Shown piece by piece: positions 1 to 9,731 of a stretch of DNA of 64,000 nt (the stretch's first letter is position 1; the number at the start of each line of letters is the position of its first letter). The notes under the pieces are model-generated. The model had not been told where the DNA came from, did not search any database, and worked only from the letters and a program-made list of their open reading frames with translations. Made by a program: the position numbers and the translations under genes. This DNA is from Candidatus Poseidoniaceae archaeon (GTDB lineage: Archaea; Thermoplasmatota; Poseidoniia; Poseidoniales; Poseidoniaceae): the NCBI GenBank assembly GCA_949372645.1, contig CASIAP010000005.1:62001-126000 (forward strand), in the 5' to 3' direction.

Positions 1-3000
1 CTAACACGACCAGTTCACCCGGTGCGATTGATACCAGGTTTTTAGGTTGAAGTAAAACAGCCACAGGGTCTGATTGACCAATGGTGAGCGTGATGAATGA
101 AATTTGTTCTTTTCCAGTTTCATCAGTCAGCGTAATTTTGATGATATGTTCACCCGCAGGAAGTGCAGAGGAATACAGTTGTGAAGTCGTCACGTCACTC
201 AGCAAGGGTTCATCCAACAAATCACTTCGAATGGTCATGGTGAAATTGTCACCATCATAATCTACAGATTGATGAGCATCCCATTGGATGAGTGAACTGG
301 ATGAAAATGCTGCTCCATCAAGAGGAGTGAGGAGGTCTAATTGAGGTGCTGAAGGAAGAACTTCAATTGTCTGAGATACAGTAACTGGTTCGTGAATGCC
401 ATCATCAAGACTCAAGGTAATGGTGTGCGTACCAGCACTCAGTCGTCCATCATAAATCAGCCAATCTTCTCCTTCAGGCGTCAATCGGCCGTCCAAATCA
501 CTGCTCCAAACAATGACAAGATATTCTGAGCCGCTGAAGGGTTCTGCCTCAGCACAATGCCAATCGCCTACAGGAGGGAAGGTTGAGCATGCAGCATCGT
601 AATCTCCTGAACCGTTTGCAGAGAACCAGATGAGTTCCGCAGAAGTATATGTTTGAGTTGAGATGGGTGTTTCAATCACTGCTTGAGGGAGTGAGTTTTC
701 AACATCGACAAGCATCGAAGTCACACGCGTTGCATTGATGTGTTCGGGGCGATTGTCAACAACTCTCATCTCAATAGAATGTACCCCACGAGAGAGATGA
801 CCTGTCCAAACCTTTCCTGCCTCGGTATCATTCCATGACAGTTGCCCGTCAAGGCTCGACCAGTATTCGATTTCGAGGGTGTCACCTTCTGGGTCGATGG
901 TAGCAGTACCATCGAGTGTGACTTCATCTTCACTGGCATTTCCAAGACGAGTTAATGTGAACTCAGGTTCTGGAACTTCATTGTACAATTCTACTGGAAT
1001 AATATACTCAGATGGAGGGGTGTTAATACCATCATAGGCGTAGATTTCCAAGTTAAAAGTTGAAGGAACTGTTTCAGCCATTGAAAGGTTTATCCAAACC
1101 TCTGTAGGACAACCGCTTTGTTGGCCTACGCCATCATTTTGATACGAACGCTCAATCCAACAAATCAGCGTATCACCTTCTGGGTCAAAGGTTCCAGTCA
1201 GATTGAAGACAACATGTTGGGTTCGGGGAATGATAAGTTCGGACCATGACGTCATTGCAGGTGTGACATCGAAGACAATTGTAGGCGCTTGATTGACAAG
1301 TTCGATTGTTCGGCTTTCAGAAACACAGTGACCAGCGTCATCGCAGACTTCCAAAGTGATGACATGTATACCGTCGGATAATTGACATCCCATATTCAGA
1401 TAATTTGTATTGACTGTGAATGGAACCCCATTGGTCATATCTTGTTGAGTAATCCCCTGCCCGTTGCCCACCCCCTGTCCGGTACATGACGCCACAATAT
1501 CCCCATCGAGGTCACTGGTCCATGTGAACGTGAGTTCATCATCATCAAGGTCCCAAGAATCGGAGGCATTGAATTCTACAGGCCCTTGCGAAATGAACAC
1601 GCCGAGATCAACAGGTGTCGCCCACATCAAAAACGGTGCTTGGTTTTCAAGTGGGAGAACACAGTTGACAAGACGGTCTTGGTCAATGGTTACGGTTGTT
1701 GAGTTCGAAACGCTGTCATACCCACATGAAATGGCGACTGTCGTAAAACTTGATGGTCCGGTATTCGTCCATCGCTGCCCAATGAAGTTTGTCAGTGAAA
1801 GATAACCTAAATCATTGGTAGAATCTTGTAGAGTTGGCTCAAATTGAGAAAAGGAAACATCGACATTTGCTCCGGGAATACCATTGAGGTTGTTATTGAC
1901 GACCCAGATATTGATGTCATAAGCAACGTCAATTGTTGCGCCAGAAGCAATGGTTGGGTACGATTGATTCAAATCGACATTGACCGGTTGGTGTAGGTGT
2001 AAATCCGAATTTGAATCGAGTTGTAAGACCGTTGAAGCCAGTGCTAAATCGGTAAGTGCAGACCAATTCACTTGACTGTTAATGAGTTGGATCGTACCAC
2101 TGCATGAGGGCGAAACTGTGTTGCCTGAGCCCGAAAGGGCGAGATGATTGGTTAGTGTAACACAACCTGTGCCACTAAAGTTGCTGTCACTGATTTCAGA
2201 AGGATAGTCGTTATGGTTCTGTCCATCCCATTCAATTCCAGAATGGTTACCGGACATAGTAAGCGAATGAATTCGAGCTGCTGCTTGAGAGATGTTCACA
2301 GCAGGGGTGCCTGATGCACCGCTTCGTTCAGTATCAATATCAAGACCATTGACATTGATGACACCACCTTGCTGACCGAGTGTGAGTCCTGAATTATCGA
2401 CATCGAATGGAGCATGGTTTGGGTCGTTCTCGGCCAAGACAATATCGCTGAGCCACAAATCGGCTGAATCACGAATAAGAATTCCAGAACCTGCTGAATG
2501 AGTCACGGTACAGGTGAAACATTCGACATCGAGTTGTGGATGTGTTACCGTCTTAGAACGATCAATGAACATACCTGCTTTTTCTTCATCAGTTGTCCCG
2601 CCAAAGCCGTTGTACTGTACGGTGAAATTGTTCAATTGTGTGTCGATATTATTGAGCATATGGAGCCCTGAAAGACTGTTATTCTCAAGGACTGAACCCT
2701 CTATCTGAACTGATGAATAGTCCAAAAACATTCCAGTTTCGGAATTATTATGCAGATACAGGTCGCTTCCTTGCCATTCAGCCTTGTACGAATGAATCCC
2801 TGGGCCAATAGAACCTGAAATCTCAAGTCCATCAAAGACTGGAGTTGATGTGAAAATCCATGTGATGGCAAGACCTGCTTTGTGTGGACCTTGGCCTGGG
2901 TCCCCGGAATCCCGAATCGTTAGATTTCGAAATGTTGTGGAGGAATCTGCATAATACAATCGAACACCAGTTGAAGTCGAATTATCTACGAGAGTGTTCT

Positions 3001-4057
3001 CAAACCAAGCGCCGGTTGAATTGACGTCGATGGCTGCAAAAGCAATGTTCGGGGTTTTCGCACCCTCTCCACCGGTACCTCGAACGGTTAAATTCGTGAA
3101 GTCAGCGGTTTCATAATTGGTATAATTTGAGTGGTTTTCCTTATCGACATATACGCCTCTATACATCGAATTGGTCACGGTGCAATCTCTAAAAACTGCA
3201 CGCGTATATCCGCTGTCATCGATGTGTCGTACAACAATGCCATGGTCTGAACGATCAACGGTCAAATTCCACAATAAGGGTTGACTATCTTCAACCCAGA
3301 CTCCGGCAGAAATAGCCCAACTGGAGCCACTGATGTTACTCATGACGAGGTTTCTCAAAACGCCACCTGAGCCCCCCCAGATGTTGATTGCTCGAGTAAG
3401 ATGGTCGGTAAAAGTCGCACCATCGACAAGTGGAGTTGAGCCTGAACCAATGGATAATCCCAAGCCGTATCGCCAGTCGCCTTGGAAAGGAAGTACGCGA
3501 CCTGCTTGATTGATGACTAAGTCGTATATTTGTGGTGATGAGGAACTGAACATGTCGATTCCAACTCGGTCAGGGTTGAGTATCGTAAGGTTGTGAATGA
3601 TTGGATTCGCACCATACATTGTGACGCCATAAATTGAATCTTCAATTGTTAAATTATTGAGGATGGAACCGCGATTGTTTGAACTGCTGTTAAATTGAAT
3701 ACCGTCATGGTCTGAACCCGTCGCTGAAGTCAATGTAACAGGACAAGCAATCGTCCCTTCAATCGTGAGACGTCCTTCAACATATATTCGAGCCCCAGAA
3801 CCCATTTCGACTTGTGTGCATGGCGAAATAATGAGTTCATCAAAGACCGAGACTGTATAGGTCGAGGAAACTGAAACAGTTCCTGTCCATGTTGTTTGTG
3901 CGCGGGCATTCGCCGATGTGTCTACATGTGGTGCTGGGAAATCATCTCTCGGCTCATCTCCACCAAACGCAAGGGGGGAGAGTCCTGAAAAAGGTGTAAC
4001 AACCATTAAAAAAAGAACAAACCAAATTCCGAAAGGAGTACGAGAGTTGATGTCCAT
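1..4057 (-). CDS. Giant secreted beta-helix / PKD-like surface protein (C-terminus outside window)
   Basis: One uninterrupted reading frame of about 1,350 codons runs from an ATG at 4057 off the left edge, so the 3' end is missing. Residues 1-32 form a signal peptide: a short polar start, a hydrophobic stretch (IWFVLFLMVVTPFSGL), then mature sequence. Roughly residues 60-720 are rich in short repeats of the right-handed parallel beta-helix (NosD/PbH1) type, with recurring N-rich turns such as NNLTIEDS and HNLTI. From about residue 830 onwards come repeated Ig/PKD-like modules with DPEGDTL and WSSDLDG motifs. Such proteins are exported and may bind or process polysaccharide, but no catalytic motif was identified. 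In-frame ATGs at 4114 and 4117 would add a leader before the signal peptide; 4057 fits export best. It diverges from the RAM gene at 4167. Confidence 0.85.
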   Translation of the reverse strand, partial: MDINSRTPFGIWFVLFLMVVTPFSGLSPLAFGGDEPRDDFPAPHVDTSANARAQTTWTGTVSVSSTYTVSVFDELIISPCTQVEMGSGARIYVEGRLTIEGTIACPVTLTSATGSDHDGIQFNSSSNNRGSILNNLTIEDSIYGVTMYGANPIIHNLTILNPDRVGIDMFSSSSPQIYDLVINQAGRVLPFQGDWRYGLGLSIGSGSTPLVDGATFTDHLTRAINIWGGSGGVLRNLVMSNISGSSWAISAGVWVEDSQPLLWNLTVDRSDHGIVVRHIDDSGYTRAVFRDCTVTNSMYRGVYVDKENHSNYTNYETADFTNLTVRGTGGEGAKTPNIAFAAIDVNSTGAWFENTLVDNSTSTGVRLYYADSSTTFRNLTIRDSGDPGQGPHKAGLAITWIFTSTPVFDGLEISGSIGPGIHSYKAEWQGSDLYLHNNSETGMFLDYSSVQIEGSVLENNSLSGLHMLNNIDTQLNNFTVQYNGFGGTTDEEKAGMFIDRSKTVTHPQLDVECFTCTVTHSAGSGILIRDSADLWLSDIVLAENDPNHAPFDVDNSGLTLGQQGGVINVNGLDIDTERSGASGTPAVNISQAAARIHSLTMSGNHSGIEWDGQNHNDYPSEISDSNFSGTGCVTLTNHLALSGSGNTVSPSCSGTIQLINSQVNWSALTDLALASTVLQLDSNSDLHLHQPVNVDLNQSYPTIASGATIDVAYDINIWVVNNNLNGIPGANVDVSFSQFEPTLQDSTNDLGYLSLTNFIGQRWTNTGPSSFTTVAISCGYDSVSNSTTVTIDQDRLVNCVLPLENQAPFLMWATPVDLGVFISQGPVEFNASDSWDLDDDELTFTWTSDLDGDIVASCTGQGVGNGQGITQQDMTNGVPFTVNTNYLNMGCQLSDGIHVITLEVCDDAGHCVSESRTIELVNQAPTIVFDVTPAMTSWSELIIPRTQHVVFNLTGTFDPEGDTLICWIERSYQNDGVGQQSGCPTEVWINLSMAETVPSTFNLEIYAYDGINTPPSEYIIPVELYNEVPEPEFTLTRLGNASEDEVTLDGTATIDPEGDTLEIEYWSSLDGQLSWNDTEAGKVWTGHLSRGVHSIEMRVVDNRPEHINATRVTSMLVDVENSLPQAVIETPISTQTYTSAELIWFSANGSGDYDAACSTFPPVGDWHCAEAEPFSGSEYLVIVWSSDLDGRLTPEGEDWLIYDGRLSAGTHTITLSLDDGIHEPVTVSQTIEVLPSAPQLDLLTPLDGAAFSSSSLIQWDAHQSVDYDGDNFTMTIRSDLLDEPLLSDVTTSQLYSSALPAGEHIIKITLTDETGKEQISFITLTIGQSDPVAVLLQPKNLVSIAPGELVVL

Positions 4058-4166
4058 ATCTTTGGCTGAATGAAAAAGCACTTGAAGGGTTCGATTGAAT
4101 GTGAGAGTATGCATCATGTGTGCCAAGATATTCATTCGCAAGCAATAAGAATGTTCTGCATTTCGG

Positions 4167-4406
4167 ATGTTTGTGCCCGAAGCGTTTGTGTTGTTCAAAA
4201 CTCAACCTGCGCATGAGCGTGAGGTCTATCTTTCTTTGATGGACCATTCGGCTGTTGCCGAAGTTCATGCATTGTATGGCGAATTTGATTTGTTAGTACG
4301 TGTTTCGGCGGATAATTCACAAAATCTCGCCCAAATGTTGATGACAGACTTTCGTCAAATAGAAGGAGTAAAAGACACACAAACACTGATTGCAGTGGAA
4401 TACTGA
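4167..4406 (+). CDS. Stand-alone Lrp/AsnC ligand-binding (RAM) domain protein, copy 1
   Basis: 79 residues consisting only of the AsnC C-terminal alpha-beta sandwich (RAM domain); there is no helix-turn-helix. Family hallmarks seen are AFVLFKTQPAHE at the first strand, VHALYGEFDLLVRVSA in the middle, and GVKDTQTLIAVE at the end. These domains bind amino acids or other small effectors and form dimers or octamers; free-standing versions probably modulate partner regulators. The gene is followed 10 bases later by a paralogue in the same direction, so the two are probably co-transcribed and may assemble together. The ligand is unknown. Confidence 0.85.
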   Translation: MFVPEAFVLFKTQPAHEREVYLSLMDHSAVAEVHALYGEFDLLVRVSADNSQNLAQMLMTDFRQIEGVKDTQTLIAVEY

Positions 4407-4416
4407 GGTGGATGAA

Positions 4417-4650
4417 ATGGCTATAGGATTTGTCTTGATTACCACTCAACCTGGCAGTGAAAGTTCTGTTCGAAGGGCACTCGATGGCATCCAATACGTC
4501 ACTGACCGATGGATGTTATTTGGTGAATACGATCTGATTGCTCGAGTACAAGCTGATGATGAATACGCACTTACACGTTGTATTGTCGAAGAAATTCGTA
4601 TTTTGGAAGGGATTTCTGACACCAAGACACTGATTGGCGCTGAACTTTGA
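4417..4650 (+). CDS. Stand-alone Lrp/AsnC ligand-binding (RAM) domain protein, copy 2
   Basis: 77 residues from the ATG at 4417, which has a GAGGTGG ribosome-binding site in front; an upstream in-frame ATG at 4390 lies inside copy 1 and would add a non-homologous leader. The protein is a single RAM domain: GFVLITTQPGSE, then WMLFGEYDLIARVQADD, then GISDTKTLIGAEL. It is clearly paralogous to the preceding gene and shares its layout residue by residue, which points to tandem duplication. No DNA-binding domain is present. Its stop codon abuts the stop of the convergent STAND-type regulator, which might be a functional partner (inference). Confidence 0.85.
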   Translation: MAIGFVLITTQPGSESSVRRALDGIQYVTDRWMLFGEYDLIARVQADDEYALTRCIVEEIRILEGISDTKTLIGAEL

Positions 4651-6879
4651 TTACAGTAAAGAATGGAGGCGTGCCTCAAGTAAATTCGCTGCTCTTGGAC
4701 AGCCTGCTGCACGGTACTGGGTTATCGCTTCTTTCAAAGCAATCTGCTGATGCGATGGTTCCAAATTCGATCTACAGGTCCACCATCGTGCATGAAGTCG
4801 ATGAAGTAAAACATTGTTTGGAGCATGAGTTGGTTTGGTGACTTGAAGGAATTCAGTTTTGGCAAGCCCGATATCACTTTCAAGCAATATTTCAACCAAT
4901 GTTAGGCGGAGTGAATCGCAATGAAGTCGACTGGATTGGTGGGCAAGGGCTCGCTGAGTACGTTCAATGGCCGCAGTAAAGAGGTGAGGATTCTTCTTTG
5001 CTTCAACCAAGGATGCTTTGGCTTCTAACCCCAACACGAGGGCATTATCGAACCCCCCGACCGAGACAAGGGTTGCGCGTAATGCTTCTGCTTTTACGAA
5101 ATTCTCTTCAACCAAAGCCAGAGCATGCTGAACCATCGTGAGGGCTACAACAGTGACTGCTCGTTGTTGAGGGGCATCTGGCAGAGTGATGTTGGAAAGA
5201 TACTGTTTAATTTGGTCCACTGCGTCTTTGGAAATGTTTTCGCTCATCCGGTCATCGAGAAGGCGAGATGCTGCTGAGAGTGCCAGTTGGTTTTTTTGAT
5301 GCTGTGAACCAATATTCAAGCCCCGTACTATCGCTTTCTCCGCATCTTCGATCCGCCCTTCTAGATACGCTAATCCCATTTCAATTTCATTGATATAACC
5401 CTCTTCTTCAATGGATTCAAGATGGTGATGTGTATGTTTTGGTTCGCAACGATCAAGTGCAACTTTAGCGGCCAAGTAATGAAGATAGGAAGGTTGTTTC
5501 GAAGTTTCAATCGCCTGTTCAAGGAGGACCGCTAAGGCATGACTATGAGTCGGAACAAGCAACTCAAATGCAGAACTGCAATGCGTATTCAAATCATCAG
5601 ATTCTGAACTGATTCGATGAAACAGGAGTACGATGTGATCATCGGGTGTCTCGGCACATTTTTCCCAATGCAGCACTGCTTGTTGATGTAACTTTAATTT
5701 CTCTTCAGGAGACAGCGTAGAACGTCGGACGTTTCGCACCAAGTGTTGTACTTCCATTTTCTCCATTCCAGCAGTCCAACGTAAAAATGCAAAATCATCG
5801 AGTGTCCCCACGACTTCCTCATCAAAGGCTTTCTTTGCTTCAATAGGCCGGGGCAAGAGGACTAAATGGTCCAAACCTGAGCGCGTAGAGACATCAAGTG
5901 TTGACATCACGACTTCTTCAACATAGGACTGAACATCCTCATTTGTCTCGGGCAGTGTTGTTCCTTCTTGGTAAAGAAGTATGGCCAGTGGGTGCCCACC
6001 TAACCGTTCAGCAATATGCTCTCGTTCTACTTTACTTTGAGAAGATCCAAGCAATTGTATCGCCTCAAGTGTTTCAAGTGGGGGTATTGAAATTCGTTCG
6101 AAGATCTCAAACGAACCGAGAGGCTCCCTCCCAACAAAAACCATTTTTGGCCCTTGCAGACTTTCCATCTTTTGGCACACATTAAGGAAGTGCCCTAAAT
6201 GGCGTTCTGAAATCGTATGAATGTCATCAAAAATGAATATTTCATCCTGGTACAGGAGTGCCATGTGTTCAGCCAGCGCATCAATATCGGAGGGTAACGG
6301 TAATGGAATCGACATCGAACTGCACAGGGTTTCAAAATCAGAAAATTCATCTGCTGTCGCCCAACGAATATTGGTCCCTCTCGAGAGAATTTCATTTCCA
6401 ACCGCAATGGCAATCGTGGTTTTTCCAATACCTGGCAATCCGCTTAAGATGATGCAATGCTGTTCATTCAACATGGTCTGCGCATCAGTAATCAAACTGC
6501 TACGTCCATAGATTGGCCCACCATGAGGGAAGTCGCCAAAAGGTACACCAACTGAATGATTCTTTCTCGGTTTGGAATGGTCTTCACCTAATGTCTCAAA
6601 AAGAAGACGCCCCTGTTCAGTGAGGTGGTAAACATTTCTTCGTCGTGAACCTCCACCAATGACATGCGCCATACGTTTGAAAATGAACCCCTGTTCTTCG
6701 AGTGAGGTGAGTGGTGCATGAAGGGCAGAGCGGACAACACCGAGAGATTCACTTAATCCTGGAAGGGATATATCCCGGGTGACATCCCATGCACTCTCGA
6801 GACTTGTAGAATACTTTCCAAGCCAACGTAAAACGCGTTCCTGCGGTAACAAAAGCCCGCTTGACATGTTTGTAGCCAA
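4651..6879 (-). CDS. Winged-helix / STAND-type P-loop ATPase transcriptional regulator with TPR-like C-terminus
   Basis: 742 residues. Residues 10-95 form a winged-helix DNA-binding domain, with RRRNVYHLTEQGR as the wing/terminal helix. A P-loop NTPase follows: Walker A GLPGIGKTT at 147-155 and Walker B EIFIFDDIH at 212-220. The remaining ~400 residues are helical and look TPR-like (regularly spaced A/L/Y pairs). This order resembles signal-transducing STAND ATPases of the MalT/AfsR kind, where ATP and an inducer trigger oligomerisation on DNA. The target is unknown. It converges on the RAM pair with no spacer. A second in-frame ATG at 6867 (MSSGLL) is an alternative start. Confidence 0.8.
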   Translation of the reverse strand: MATNMSSGLLLPQERVLRWLGKYSTSLESAWDVTRDISLPGLSESLGVVRSALHAPLTSLEEQGFIFKRMAHVIGGGSRRRNVYHLTEQGRLLFETLGEDHSKPRKNHSVGVPFGDFPHGGPIYGRSSLITDAQTMLNEQHCIILSGLPGIGKTTIAIAVGNEILSRGTNIRWATADEFSDFETLCSSMSIPLPLPSDIDALAEHMALLYQDEIFIFDDIHTISERHLGHFLNVCQKMESLQGPKMVFVGREPLGSFEIFERISIPPLETLEAIQLLGSSQSKVEREHIAERLGGHPLAILLYQEGTTLPETNEDVQSYVEEVVMSTLDVSTRSGLDHLVLLPRPIEAKKAFDEEVVGTLDDFAFLRWTAGMEKMEVQHLVRNVRRSTLSPEEKLKLHQQAVLHWEKCAETPDDHIVLLFHRISSESDDLNTHCSSAFELLVPTHSHALAVLLEQAIETSKQPSYLHYLAAKVALDRCEPKHTHHHLESIEEEGYINEIEMGLAYLEGRIEDAEKAIVRGLNIGSQHQKNQLALSAASRLLDDRMSENISKDAVDQIKQYLSNITLPDAPQQRAVTVVALTMVQHALALVEENFVKAEALRATLVSVGGFDNALVLGLEAKASLVEAKKNPHLFTAAIERTQRALAHQSSRLHCDSLRLTLVEILLESDIGLAKTEFLQVTKPTHAPNNVLLHRLHARWWTCRSNLEPSHQQIALKEAITQYRAAGCPRAANLLEARLHSLL

Positions 6880-6964
6880 GACACCATTTACTTCTAAGGC
6901 AATCCCTTAATGCATCATGGAAAAAATCAACTCGAAGCATAGGAAAGAACTCGATGGCCCGGAT

Positions 6965-7879
6965 TTATATGCTCTCAGGTTCCGGCAAGGTCGTACGGAA
7001 TTGTACAATCAAAGACAACCAGATGAGCATAAGAACCGAACCAATCCAATGATTGTATCCGATAATCTGTACACCGCACCAGACTCCAATGAAAAACAAA
7101 GCAATAGCTCCTGCCAAACCGCTCAACCACAAAGGGCCATAACGTAACCTTGGATCAAGGAACGAGTAAATGTAATACCCGCCGCCATAGTATGCAAACA
7201 AGTAGGCAAAGGAGGCGTAGATGGTTCCAAGAGTCATGCCGAAAAAGGCGAATTCAGGGAATAACTCGGGTTGGACCAAGATAACATCAAGAACAAGAAA
7301 TACAGCACAGAGATTATGCATCATTTGATTCGGAATATTAAACATTTGATCATGGTTACGGCCGATTCGCACCTCTCCTGGCAGAATAATGTACCGAACG
7401 ACTGTCGCAGTAAGTAAAGAAGCGGCGAGTGCGGCTGAAAAGAGAATCACTTGCGTGAAATTCAACCACAAAGGCACCTCATACTCAGTGAGGATTGAAA
7501 GTGACACAACTCCAGCACATAAGAAATACAATATGTTCATCACTAAAGTCCAACTGCTGAACGTGACAAACTTTTCAATCCCGACGGGATGAAGCACCGC
7601 TTCTTTTCGTTCCTCATGAAGGATTACGATCATGACACCAGGCCCTGATTTGAACATATGAATCACTGCGAAGGCACCGGCAAGAAAACAACTAAAGCGC
7701 CACGCAATTAAGAGTTCTAAAGGAACCCATGATGAGTGGAAAGTCGACGCAGTGCCCTCAACAAGAGAAAATACATCCCAGTAATTAAATGCAAAAATAC
7801 TGAGTCCAAACACAAAAATCATTGTGGAGACAGTCAAAGGTGTCGAATCCTTTGCACCATACGCAAGAGAGCCGCCCAT
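6965..7879 (-). CDS. AIG1/FAR-17a (ADTRP)-like multi-spanning membrane protein
   Basis: 304 residues with about seven hydrophobic segments. Three blocks resemble the eukaryotic AIG1/ADTRP family: IEKFVTFSSW (101-110) matches the block holding the catalytic threonine (here T106), IPNQMMHNL (182-190) matches the block holding the catalytic histidine (here H188), and GGGYYIYSFLDP matches the conserved motif before the last helices. AIG1 and ADTRP are membrane threonine hydrolases of fatty-acid esters of hydroxy fatty acids; a hydrolase role here is inference from these motifs. The N-terminal ~90 residues add helices not in the human proteins. It is divergent from uvrC. The family call is my own pattern match, so moderate certainty. 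Confidence 0.55.
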   Translation of the reverse strand: MGGSLAYGAKDSTPLTVSTMIFVFGLSIFAFNYWDVFSLVEGTASTFHSSWVPLELLIAWRFSCFLAGAFAVIHMFKSGPGVMIVILHEERKEAVLHPVGIEKFVTFSSWTLVMNILYFLCAGVVSLSILTEYEVPLWLNFTQVILFSAALAASLLTATVVRYIILPGEVRIGRNHDQMFNIPNQMMHNLCAVFLVLDVILVQPELFPEFAFFGMTLGTIYASFAYLFAYYGGGYYIYSFLDPRLRYGPLWLSGLAGAIALFFIGVWCGVQIIGYNHWIGSVLMLIWLSLIVQFRTTLPEPESI

Positions 7880-8003
7880 ATGCCGACCTCCATAGATTAT
7901 CTCAAAACCCTTTGTGCGTAATTTTCGTATTCCAAGTCTCTATGAGATAAGAATGAGGGGGAATCATGGGTTGCCTTATTTGGTTGGGCATGAAGGCAAC
8001 ATC

Positions 8004-9731
8004 ATGCCTGTGACGCTCTCTTCGGTTGATTTTCCGAAGAAGCCAGGGGTCTATTTGTTCAAGTCAGAAAAGGGTACAGTCCTGTATGTAGGTAAGGCGA
8101 CACGATTAAACGAACGTATACGGTCGTATTTTGCAACAAATCCTGACCGCCAAATGATTCCGGAATTGGTTCGTAAATCTAACAGCATCGAATGTATGGT
8201 GACGCCATCTCCCAGTGAGGCTTTGATCCTTGAACGTGAACTCATTCGTCAACATAAACCGCGATATAATTCAATGCTAAAAGACGATAAATCCTATCCG
8301 TTTTTGGTACTCACCAATGAGGAGTTTCCTCGCATCATGTATACCCGTCACCCACCTGCAGGAAGTTCACGTTGGGGGCCATACCCCAATGCTGGTGCTG
8401 CTAAACAAGTGATGCAGTTACTTCGGCGGCAATTTGGAATACGAGATTGTAAAGAATTACTCCCCCAAGGCTGTCTTTCTATGCACATCGGATTATGCTC
8501 AGGACCTTGTATATCTGGCGATGGATACGCGCAAAGTGTAGATGCTGCAAAGCGGATATTGAACGGTGATGCTGTTGAGTTACTGGAAGAATTCGCTGGA
8601 CAAATGGATGTATTCTCTCATGAAATGCAATTTGAGAAAGCTGCACAAAGCAGAGATATGATCCGAGCCATTCGCGTGACAACAAGTCAGCATGTTGTGT
8701 CAAGCAAAGTGTATCGAGATTGTGATGCGCTTGGAATCGCTGTACAAGGTGACCTTGCTGCTGTTGTCGTGATTCATGCCAATAACGGTATCGTTCAGGG
8801 CCAAGAAGTATGGCCGATGCTGCATAGAGGAAACCAAGCTGATACTGTCTCGATGTTTGTCTCAGAACATTATGCGAACCGTGCTCCTCCTCGACTCTTA
8901 CTTACTCCTGAATTACTTGGTGAGGGTACAGAGGAATGGCTTACGTCACGAAGGGGCGCAAAGGTCGAAATTCGAACACCAGTTCGAGGTGATCTCGTAA
9001 CTTTACAAACGCTAGCACAACAAAATGCTGAAATTCAGATTGTTCGTTTGATAAACCGAACTAGTGGTTCGCTTGAACAAAGAGCTGCCGATGAAGGTGC
9101 AGCGGTTCTCGGTATGGAACAACTCGACCATATTGTCTGCTTTGATATGGCGCAATTACTCGGAGATGAACGGGTTGGTGCCAGTGTTACGCTGCGAAAC
9201 GGGAGACCAACAAAAAAAGAATACCGGAAATATACGGTCAAAGGTGATGCAATGGATGACTTACGAATGATGCGAGAGGTTGTTGAACGTTGGTTAAAAC
9301 GTCAAGAAGAATGGCCAGACCTTGTACTCATTGATGGTGGAGAAACTCATCTTTCTACGATTTCTAAATTACTGGATGAACATGGCGTTGAAGATCGGTT
9401 TGAACTTGCTGCTTTGGCAAAAAGGGAAGAGACGATTTATCGGAATGAGAAGCCACCCATCATTCTCGATCGGAAAGGAAGAGTCATGGTACATGCCCGA
9501 GATGAAGCGCACCGGTTCGTCAATACCTTTCATCGGAAAAGACGGAGTCGAAGTCGTCTTCATGACCCCTTGCTGGAAGTCGAGGGTTTGGGTGCAAAGA
9601 AAATGCAAAATCTACTGAGGCATTTTGGTGGGCGCCAAGGTATTGCTCATGCTTCACTTCAGGATTTGAAGACAGTTCCTGGAATCGGCACATCATTAGC
9701 TCAGCGTATTCACGATTCAATGCAACAATAA
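8004..9731 (+). CDS. uvrC: Excinuclease ABC subunit C (UvrC)
   Basis: UvrABC nucleotide excision repair nuclease, making the 3' and 5' incisions. The N-terminal GIY-YIG-type domain has PGVYLFKSEKGTVLYVGKA. A UVR motif follows (FEKAAQSRDMIRAI), then the RNase H-like 5' nuclease domain with IVCFDMAQLLGDERVGASV and PDLVLIDGG, and C-terminal helix-hairpin-helix repeats (VEGLGAKKMQNLL and VPGIGTSLA). The frame is open from 7914, but homologues begin just before the PKKPGVY block, so the ATG at 8004 with AAGG in front is chosen (575 residues); 7953 is an alternative. UvrC in mesophilic archaea is a bacterial import. UvrA and UvrB are not in the window. Confidence 0.95.
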   Translation: MPVTLSSVDFPKKPGVYLFKSEKGTVLYVGKATRLNERIRSYFATNPDRQMIPELVRKSNSIECMVTPSPSEALILERELIRQHKPRYNSMLKDDKSYPFLVLTNEEFPRIMYTRHPPAGSSRWGPYPNAGAAKQVMQLLRRQFGIRDCKELLPQGCLSMHIGLCSGPCISGDGYAQSVDAAKRILNGDAVELLEEFAGQMDVFSHEMQFEKAAQSRDMIRAIRVTTSQHVVSSKVYRDCDALGIAVQGDLAAVVVIHANNGIVQGQEVWPMLHRGNQADTVSMFVSEHYANRAPPRLLLTPELLGEGTEEWLTSRRGAKVEIRTPVRGDLVTLQTLAQQNAEIQIVRLINRTSGSLEQRAADEGAAVLGMEQLDHIVCFDMAQLLGDERVGASVTLRNGRPTKKEYRKYTVKGDAMDDLRMMREVVERWLKRQEEWPDLVLIDGGETHLSTISKLLDEHGVEDRFELAALAKREETIYRNEKPPIILDRKGRVMVHARDEAHRFVNTFHRKRRSRSRLHDPLLEVEGLGAKKMQNLLRHFGGRQGIAHASLQDLKTVPGIGTSLAQRIHDSMQQ

